This document shows positions 55,881 to 64,000 of a stretch of DNA of 64,000 nucleotides, one piece after another. The stretch is from Budorcas taxicolor (taxonomy: Eukaryota > Chordata > Mammalia > Artiodactyla > Bovidae). A program made the position numbers and the translations under genes. Every line of letters starts with the position of its first letter. Within the stretch, counting starts at the first letter, position 1. Under the pieces are notes generated by a model. That model had not been told where the DNA came from. It did no database searches and worked only from the letters and a program-made list of their open reading frames with translations. The stretch is from the NCBI RefSeq assembly GCF_023091745.1, contig NC_068920.1:123846622-123910621 (forward strand). Reading direction: 5' to 3'.

Positions 55881-57132
55881 AGGCCCATGGTACAGTGCCA
55901 GAAAGGATAGAAGTATTCATAATTTTCATTGTTGTTTTTTTTTTTTTAAAGGCCCTATCAGGTTAAAAAAAAAAACAAAAACCTGAAGTCACAAAGGAAT
56001 CCACTTGAAGATTTGAAGAGAAACTACAAAGGACTTCATTAATACAAAAGGGGAAGATTAGTCAGAGAACAAAAGAATAAGGAAGGAGGCAGCAATGGAG
56101 AGAGGAAAGAAATTGTAATAATGTGAGGTGAGAGACTGGCAAGGCAAAACGAGGCAGGAATTAAAAGATAGACTCCTCAACTTTCTAGATCCATGAGATC
56201 ATCCTGGATATTTCCCCTCTGTAATGAGACAGAGACAAAGTGTTAATGACAGGGAAATTCGGGTTTTAGATGGAAAAGTTTTCAAAGTGGAACAACAATC
56301 AAATTTCCCCTGGGGTCCTGGTTAGCAGAGGGCCATCAGCACAGCATTAGGGTTGATTTGGGAAATTTGATGATACTTATTCTTTTGCTTTCTGAGTTTA
56401 TATTCACCATTAAAGGTTTGAACTTATCTGTGAACCTGCATTTTGCCTTCATTAGAAGGTGAGGTTTGTTTCATCCATGGGAAATTGATAAAAAGTTCCT
56501 AAAGAGAGTGCAGATGTTTCCAGTGGCTGTTTGTTTTCTTAGAGATTTTTCAAATACCACTGTCATCCTCCTTCTCCCCAGTGACATGAAGCGAGTTGTC
56601 CAAATCCCCTCCACTGCTTGTTGGGTGTCTGCACTGGCACGTTCTCTGTGAAAGGGAGTGAGCATTGAATCTGGTCAGTGTCTGCAAGCAAATCACCATG
56701 GAGAAAGAAATGGTTTAATTTATTCAAGCAACTGGCTGTTTTGTACACAACTCGGTGACCTCAGTAATTTTTTTCCAAGGTATGTGGAGAGTGTGTGTGT
56801 GTGTGGTGTTACAAAGAGTTTTGAATGAAACACAACTGATTCAGTTTTCAGGACCAGATAACACAACTCTGAAAACTAAGCACTTCGAGAATTTTCGTTC
56901 ATTGCTGTACATTTTTTTTCTCCTTTTTGCAGCGTTGTCTGGTTTTTGTATCTAGAGAGAAGCATTGTTATAGCTCTGTGCTGGGCTTTGAAGGGAAAGA
57001 AAAGGTCCAGTTGTAAAACATTTGACACATATGTGAGTAAATATCAGGGCTGACACTTGTCCTTCTAAATGAAGTTCATAAAGATCAGGTCTTGCACAAT
57101 CCCTTGAACCCATTCCTGTTCCTCCCTGGAGA
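55881..57132. other. Unrecognised, mostly repeat-free DNA
   Basis: A T-run at about 55935-55948 and an A-rich run at about 55964-55981 face each other across a 15-bp gap. A GT run lies near 56793-56804. No gene recognised. Confidence 0.5.
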
Positions 57133-57330
57133 AGTGTGTTAGTCACTCAGTTGTGTCCGACTCTTTGCTATCCCATGGACTGTCTCCTCTGTCCATGGAA
57201 TTCTCCTGGCAAGAACGCTGTAGTGGGTAGCCATTCCCTTCTCCAGGGGATCTTCCCAACGAAGGAATTGAACCTAGGTCTCCTACAATGCAGGCAGATT
57301 CTTTACCATGTGAGCCACCAAGGAAGTCCG
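57133..57330 (-). mobile_element. Bov-tA SINE
   Basis: 'gtgttagtcactcagttgtg', 'ttctcctggcaagaacgctg', 'gaattgaacctaggtctcct', and head 'ccatgtgagccaccaaggaa'. A short internal stretch is missing after 'ccatggactgt'. Confidence 0.92.
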
Positions 57331-57819
57331 ACCCCTACCCCCACCCCACCGCCACCAGAGAAAGAAGATGCTATAAAGAAAAGGTTTCTTTTACACAGGT
57401 TTGAAACTGAAGAGGGATGCTGGTCTGTGAAAAGAGCATTCTTCAAGAACCCTTACTATGTGGTAGCAGAAGGTGAAAGAAGGAGTGCCAATAAGTGAAG
57501 GTAGGATTTAGGATCTTTGGTCCCAAGAATTATAGCATTGGGGCCAGCAAAGGAGGAACACAGTGAGGGTCATTGTCCATTCTGACCTTAGAAGTAGTTT
57601 GGCCCTCCTCAACAAAATGGCCACCTTCTTAGGATGTGCTTGTCTTGATCTCAGGCTCTGGACATTTGGCAAGGCTAGCTTGTCCCTGAGTACCCTCCTG
57701 CCCAGTGTGTCTTGCTGTTGCTGGTCCTTTTGGCCTACTCCTCTGTGTCTGGAGTGTGCATGGGTGTTTTTAATTGGATTCTCTGAAATGCACTTCTGAC
57801 ACTGATTTGGTTACATTGT
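57331..57819. other. Unrecognised DNA
   Basis: A C-rich run at 57331-57355 follows the SINE. No gene or repeat recognised. Confidence 0.5.
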
Positions 57820-58930
57820 ATTCTATCCTGTTATCAAACAAATTTGCTGTCAAACAAAAGATCAATGTTATTATAATGTCCTATTTGATGGATTAAATAG
57901 AGTATTATTCAACTCTTATTAACCAATCAAGAAAAACACACTGGGACATGCTTGCATTCGCAGCTGCTAACAAATACAGTGTATGTGATCTGTGATTAAG
58001 AAACAAAGAAGGAGCAGTTATTTTCAGATTAATTAAACAAACAAGGAGGATTTAGGGACCAGGATTTTTAAAACCCAGTACAGTTCTTTGAAACATGTTT
58101 GGAAAAGGACATAATTTACTTTAACTACATGAGTGAACACTTAAGAATATAAAATCTTTTCAGTGACGCAATTCTGGATTAATTGCCCGGAACTATCGCA
58201 GCGCCATAAACAAAAGCGTTCCAAGGATGGACCTTTCAGAATTTTTTTTTTTCCTTGTGAGTAAATGTCCATTTAGAGAGCTCTTCTAAATTTAGAAGCA
58301 GTGTTCATCAATCATTTATAATAAGCGCCGAGTAACTCCACTTTGCTGCCTGCCGGAGATCCCCCCTCTTGTGGCAAGCGCTCCCCTCAGAGTGCTTGCA
58401 TCGTGAACTGCCATGCACTCCATTACCAGGGCCTGACCTTTGTGTTTCTTAGACTCTGCTCTCAAGATGCTCAGAGAAAGCAAATATTAAATCAGTAGAA
58501 ATCTCTGCTTATCTCAGCCTGCCTGGCTCTATATTATCTTTAAATTCCAACCCCTGCCCCCCCTCCCCAACCACCACCCCTATCTCCAGCTTTACATCCA
58601 GTTGGCTACATTCTGGCTCCTTCTGTCTGATGCTGTTTCCGCTAATGGCTGAAGAAATGGAACATTACACCATTTAACGTGTGTGGGTCACATTAATCAC
58701 AGAAAATTCTTTTAATGTCTCAGAAGTAACTGTCAAACTGGACATACTGAATCTATTTAAACTAAAGCATGCCATTTTTTATCTACAGTGATCTTTAATT
58801 CCCATAAAAGGGTCAAGAAAATGTGATTAAGTGACAGTTTTAAAATGTACTATAATATTAAATAGCTTGATTAAGTGACAACTATAAAATGTAATACAAT
58901 ATTAAGTATCTGGCTATGTCCCAAAAGAAC
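57820..58930. promoter_or_regulatory. Candidate conserved developmental enhancer region
   Basis: About 1.1 kb without a recognisable transposon. It has homeobox-type cores ('cagattaattaaacaaac', 'ctggattaattgcc', 'gctaatggctg', 'cacattaatcac'), a forkhead-like 'cataaacaaaag', a CCAAT box ('accaatcaag'), and CpG kept in 'ttgcccggaactatcgcagc' and 'gccgagtaac'. The 3' part contains the TTAAGTG tandem repeat at 58824. Motif content and absence of repeats are the only support. Confidence 0.4.
58824..58911. repeat. 44-bp tandem duplication carrying TTAAGTG
   Basis: Two head-to-tail 44-bp units (58824-58867 and 58868-58911), identical at about 37 of 44 positions. Both begin TGATTAAGTGACA, perfectly kept, while the changes fall in the A/T-rich remainder. 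TTAAGTG (58827-58833 and 58871-58877) matches the NK2-class homeodomain core. Confidence 0.9.
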
Positions 58931-61553
58931 TTTAAAGTATTTTTGAACGGTTTGGGAATTCACTAACCCATAATGGGTTACTAAGGAAAATTTTTTTTTT
59001 TTGGTAGAGACATAAAAATAGTCGAACTTAAATCACACTAAAACAAAACAAAAACAACAAAAGCTCACAGCATTTACAGATATCATAGAGTTGCAGGGTT
59101 TCTCTTTGGGGCACCAAGACTGAGTTTTTGGCAATATGGAGTGACCATTTTAATATCTTCACTTTACCAGTGTTTGACTGGAATTGTATTGGCCATAACA
59201 CAAAGAATAGGATCAAAAGCAGTTGTGGCAGAAAGACCTCATGGCTGGAAGGAAAGGCCACAGGCTGATCCGTGACCTCTCAGGTTACCTCTAAGGAGCT
59301 GATCATCAACTCCCCTGTTTTCCAGCTCCTATGGTAGACTCAGGAGGAGACACTCACTGGGCTGAGCTCAAGTCTTCCAACTCACCAGCTCTCTCCAGGA
59401 GAGTAAGCCTGAAATATAAGATGGGGCCCATACATGGGTCCTTGCTGGGTCTGGACTCTGATGGAGGGGGTGTCAGGGGGCTGAGGTTGGAAGGAAACAG
59501 TTTTGCGCAGTGTGCTAGGGGATAAATGAACCAGGTGCCCAGGCATGATTAAAGAAGTTTATGCTATTATTCAGATATAGTAACTTTAGCAACTCCTGTG
59601 TCCTGATGTTGTGGTCACAGCTTAGCCTGGTTTCCCCATGCCCCCTACTCCTGCCAGAAAGCAAAACTTGAGGCAAAGGTTTCTGTGCTATTATCCTTTT
59701 GGGGGCATAACCTCAGTGAGCAGGAGTGAGGGGACAGGAGAGTAACGTACGGAGAAGCATGAAGAGGACGAAGATGATTTATTCTACCAGCTGCTGCTAC
59801 ATCCTACTAATCGCTTGATCTTGCAGGACTGGCCCTCTGAAAACTATCTAAAGTGCATAATTGTGTAGTCCATCAAGGAGGAGAAAGGAGAGAGTCTTTA
59901 CCTGCCAGCGCCCATCTGTCACAGGTCAAATGTTTTCCCCACTGTACATCCACTCATCATTCCCAGTTGTATTTGGGTGGGTGCATGGCGGGCTCTTGAG
60001 GCATCTCTGTGGCAACAGGGACTCCCCAGGGCATGAGGTGGGCAATCAGGTGGAACCTGTGTGCTGTCCACTAGAGCTCATGCATAGCTGGTTCCTACAG
60101 TGGCACGAGGAACAAGGAGAGCGTGGGAGGATCTTTAGAGGCACATAGGAGGGTCCCGATCCGGGTCAGATAGGGGTTCTCCACAGGTAGATTCACTAGA
60201 ACATTTCCATGTGGCCCTGCTGAGAGGACCTCAATTGAATTTTGAAGTGTTTTCCTGAGTTGTGTCTCAAGCATAAGCTTTCCTCTCCCTGGAGAGATAT
60301 GGGCCTGGGCACCATGGATAAATACACTGCGCTCCTCTAATAATGATAAAGTAGACAGTAAGTCTTGGTGATGCTTAGCAAGTGGCTATGCCTAGACTTG
60401 TGAACTTAGATCACATGCCCTTTATGAACCTCCCAGTGTCCCAGAGAGGAAAAGGCGGATTCTGACTATTAAGGACACTCTTCCAGAGGAGGATAAAGCA
60501 CCCTGCTGGATATCACTCTGGGTCCTTCAGTGACAGAGACAAATGGCCAAGACACATTTATGTGGGCTCACTCACTCTTTCTCGGGGTGATGATGAAGTT
60601 TCACTTGGAAGATCTGCTTGTCTGTCTAATAAATCAGCGAGGAAAATTTCCCTGATATGTACTCGGGACTTTCTTTCCCGTCTTCATTCCATTCCATTCC
60701 TCCAGTTACTCCCCCTCGTACCAGGCTCCATAAATCTCTTCTCTTCCTCCTGCCCCTTTGTCACCCATGAGCCTGCTCCCCCTCTGTCATTGTTTCCCCA
60801 GACCATAGATGTAACTCTTCTAATCTTCCCAGATAAATCAGGCTCTCGAATCACTCCTTGTTGCTCCCTCCAGCTCCCTCGAGCTGGGACAGAGGGCTCA
60901 GAGTGCCTGGTGCAGACGTTTCTTTTATAATGGGCCCTGAAAGGTTGTCAGCTGCAGATAATTAGGATCTCACTTCCCGCCATTGAGCTGCGTATATCTT
61001 CTGTGCGAAGAACCCCCATCACCTTCAAAAGAATTAACACATGCAGAGGAGATATATGAGGGGGCTGGGTGACAGAGGATGGGCCAGCTCTTCTGGAGAC
61101 CAAAACTGCTTCATGTTTCCTGTGAGAGAGAAGCACTTTCTGACACTCTTCGCATGGTTTTATGATTTTATGGTCAAAATCTCATACCACGAGTCTGGCT
61201 TGTGCCACACAGAGTGGTGAGAAGAATATCTTTTAAAGTAAATTATTTTGTAATAGTGCATTGCCTTTAGGCTCCACCCTATTCTTTCTTTCTCCCCAAT
61301 GTGCTAAAATTTAGTCTTGTGGTAGAAATTTGAGTATATTTTGCCTGTGGTTTTTATATTCTGACTCTGATCACTGGCCCATTTCCCTATTAGACAGACC
61401 CTTCAGTTTTCTGTAACGATTGTTGAGAAATATCAGAGATGTGACTTCAGGAAAACTGGGTGGGCTGTCAAATGGATGTGACATCAAAACAGTGTTGGCC
61501 CCCACTGCAGCCTGGTACAGAGTAAATTCTTGGGTGAATGATCCATATGATGT
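58931..61553. other. 2.6 kb of unrecognised DNA
   Basis: A T-run at 58991-59002. No transposon I can name. 60930-61080 is repeat-free with 'gataattaggatctc' and some CpG and could be part of a regulatory landscape. The 122-codon frame at 60562-60930 has no identifiable domain. Confidence 0.45.
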
Positions 61554-62993
61554 CAGTTCAGTTCAGTCGCTTAGTTGTAGTCGTGTCCAACTCTTTGCGA
61601 CCCCATAGGCTACAGCACACCAGGCTTCCCTGTCCATCACCAGCTCCTATGTCCATCAAGTTGGTGATGCCATCCAACCATCTCATCCTCTGTCATCCCC
61701 TTCTCCTACTGCCTTCAATCTTTCCCAGCATCAGGGACTTTTCTAAGGAGTCAGTTCTTTGCATCAGATGGCCAAAGTATTGGCGCTTCAGCATCACTCC
61801 TTCCAATGAATATTCAGGACTGATCTCCTTTACGATAGACTGGTTGGACCTCCTTGCTGTCCAAGGGACTCTCAAGAGTTTTCTCCAACACCACAGTTCA
61901 AAAGCATCAATTCTTCGCTGCTCAGCTTTCTTTGTAGTCCAACTCTTACATCCATACATCCATATATGACTATTGGAAAAACCAAAGTTTGACTAGATGG
62001 ACCTTTGTTGGCAAAGTAATGTCTCTGTTTTTTAATATGCTGTCTAGGTTGGTCATAGCTTTTCTTCCAAAGAGCAAGCATCTTTTAATTTTATGGCTGC
62101 AGTCACCATCTGCAGTGATTTTGGAGCCCCCAAAATAAAGTCTGTCACTGTTTCCATTGTTTCCCCATCTATTTGCCATGAAATGATGGGACTGGATGCC
62201 ATGATCTTGGTTTTCTGAATGTTGAGCTTCAAGTCAACTTTTTCACTCTCCTCTTTCACTTTCATCACGAGGCTCTTTAGTTCTTCACTTTCTGCCATAA
62301 TGGTGGTGTCATCTACATATCTGAGGTTATTGATATTTCTCTTGGTAACCTTGATTCCAGCTTGTGCTTCCTCCAGCCCAGCATTTCTCATGAGGTACTC
62401 TGCATATAAGTTAAATAAGCAGGGTGACAATATATAGCCTTGACGTACTCCTTTCTCAATTTGGAATCAATCCACTGTTCCATGTCCAGTTCTAACTGTT
62501 GCTTCTTGACCTGCATACAGATTTCTCAGGAGGCAGGTCAGATGATCTGGTATTCCCATCTCTTTCAGAATTTTCCACAGTTTATTGTGATCCACATAGT
62601 CAAAGGCTTTGGCATAGTCAATAAAGCAGAAGTAGATATTTTTCTGGAACTCTCTTACTTTTTCTGTGATCCAGCAGATGTTGGCAATTTGATCTCTGGT
62701 TCCTCTGCCTTTTCTAAATCCAGCTTGAACATCTGGAAGTTCTCAGCTCACGTAATGTCGAAGCCTGACTTGGAGAATTTTGAGCATTACTTTGCTAGCA
62801 TTTGAGCAGTAGTTTGAACATTCTTTGGCATTGCCTTCTTTGGGATTGGAATGAAAACTGACCTTTTCCAGTCCTGTGGCCACTGCTGAGTTTTCCAAAT
62901 TTGCTGGCATATTGAGCACAGCACTTTAACAGCATCATCTTTTAGGATTTGGAATAGCTCATCTGGAATTCCATAACTTCCACTAGCTTTCTT
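61554..62993 (-). mobile_element. BovB LINE, RT to 3' end
   Basis: Starts with repeated TTCAG and runs 1.4 kb to 'attccataacttccactagc' upstream of the RT core. Minus-frame pieces: RT catalytic box reads YVDD (in 'LRYVDDTTIMAESEE', 62053-62430), and the C-terminal block reads 'CKSWTTKKAEQRRIDAFE' (61693-61959). A segment near 61640 is short by about 20 bp relative to other copies. Several frame breaks. Intermediate in divergence between the young and old copies. Confidence 0.94.
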
Positions 62994-63270
62994 CATATAT
63001 GACCTCAAGGTCTATCAAATTTGGTGGCTGGGGTAATACTCAGAGTAGGGGAAGCCTAGTGAGACAGTTCTGAGATCCTCCCCACACTTCGATCAGAGCA
63101 GATTTATTTTTAATCATGCTTTGTATTCATATTCCATGTATGGTTTTATATTTTAAAAGAGGGGGAATAAGTTAGAAAACTTCTGATTCCATCACCTTGT
63201 ACATGACTGAAGGAGCCCAGAGGTATGAAAGTCACATGGCTTGTTGGTACTGAACCAAAGTTAGAATTAT
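62994..63270. other. Unrecognised DNA between two BovB copies
   Basis: Short stretch with no recognised repeat. Confidence 0.5.
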
Positions 63271-63662
63271 TGCTGTTCAGTCATCAAGTCATGTCCGACT
63301 CTTTGCAGCCCCATGGAGTGCAACATGCCAGGCTTCCCTGTCCTTCACTATCTCCTAGAGTTTACTCAAATCCATGTCCATTGAGTCAGGGATGCTATCT
63401 AACCATCTCATCCTCTGCCACCCTCTTCTTTTTTTGCCTTCTATTTTTCCCAGCATCAGGGTCTTTTCCAATGAGTCAGTTCTACAAATCAGGTGGCCAA
63501 AGTGTTAGAGCTTCAGCATCAGTCCTTCCTTCCAGTGAATATTCAGGTTTTTTTCCTTTAGGATTGACCTGTTCATCTTGGGTGGCCCTACACGCCATGA
63601 CTCATAGCTTCACTGAGTTATGCAAACTCCTTCACTATGACAAGGCTGTGATCCATGAAGGA
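63271..63662 (-). mobile_element. Old BovB with apparent internal deletion
   Basis: 63271-63572 is the old-type BovB 3' end ('gctgttcagtcatcaagtca', 'cattgagtcagggatgctat', 'cagcatcagggtcttttcca'). At about 63573 it switches to 'cttgggtggccctacacgcc' and 'gactcatagcttcactgagt', which I associate with a distant, more 5' BovB segment. This suggests a large internal deletion. Confidence 0.75.
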
Positions 63663-64000
63663 GGAAAAATTTAGAATACAGGACCCCAAATCCCTGTTTT
63701 CTTCATCTTTTTTCTACCACTGTGTTGCATCATTATCTCCATAGTAATGTTCCTGAGTATTGTATTGGAATCATTAAGAAATAGGCCTGCATATTCCCTA
63801 TATTCCCAGGGACTAATGCTGGTAATGAAGTGCTGTCGGTGGTCTGAGGTGCTCCCACTGACCTGTGCACTTAAAGTGACTTTTCTGGTGGTGGGGACAG
63901 CTGTATACTGAGTTGTTGTCATCATCACCATCATCTGAGAGATGATTGGTGAGTCTCAGGGGTGTGACCTTTGACCATGAACCTCAGCAAAGGGAACTGA
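63663..64000. other. Unrecognised DNA to window end
   Basis: Contains a short ATC-rich run at 63917-63935. No gene or repeat recognised. Confidence 0.5.

Noticed and set aside
60562..60930. 122-codon plus-strand open frame
   Set aside because: No recognised domain; low-complexity serine/leucine-rich content as expected for C/T-rich DNA.

Overview
This window looks like nuclear DNA from a ruminant (Pecora: cattle, sheep, goat, deer or relatives). The evidence is the repeat content. It holds many copies of the RTE-type LINE BovB, tRNA-Glu-derived Bov-tA and dimeric Bov-A2 SINEs, and older cetartiodactyl CHR-type SINEs. These lie on a background of shared mammalian repeats: MIR, L2, L1M, MaLR LTRs and hAT DNA transposons. 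I cannot name the species or chromosome.

I found no host protein-coding gene, exon, structural RNA gene or CpG island that I can support. Every open frame whose product I recognise comes from BovB, either as pieces of its ORF2 reverse transcriptase or as antisense frames through the same DNA. The remaining frames are short and match no family I know. The best description is intergenic or intronic DNA, about 15% of it BovB by my boundaries.

Layout. 1-9.0 kb: mostly unrecognised sequence with MIR and L2 relics and two Bov-tA copies. 9.0-13.8 kb: a cluster of CHR, L1, Bov-tA, BovB and MaLR fragments. 17.7-23.7 kb: two larger BovB copies (one on each strand), a MaLR LTR, a CHR SINE, and an unrecognised block at 20.3-21.1 kb. 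27.5-32.9 kb: an hAT element split by a SINE, a palindromic MITE-like element, and MIR, L2, MaLR and CHR copies. 33.1-38.3 kb: a three-layer nested insertion (old BovB, younger BovB, Bov-A2), then a MaLR LTR and SINEs. 41.4-46.8 kb: two L1M segments in opposite orientation, broken by two old BovB copies, then the longest BovB (about 2 kb). 46.9-54.9 kb: SINEs, L2, an A-run/TA microsatellite, a MIR split by BovB and a second hAT element. 55.1-58.9 kb: two stretches that look like conserved developmental enhancers. 61.5-63.7 kb: two more BovB copies.

The most interesting material is (1) the repeat-poor, CpG-retaining, homeobox-motif-rich DNA at 55.1-55.9 and 57.8-58.9 kb, which includes an 84% identical 44-bp tandem duplication where each copy carries TTAAGTG, and (2) the nested insertions, several with readable target-site duplications, which give a relative clock. 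All regulatory calls come from sequence character only; no alignment was possible.
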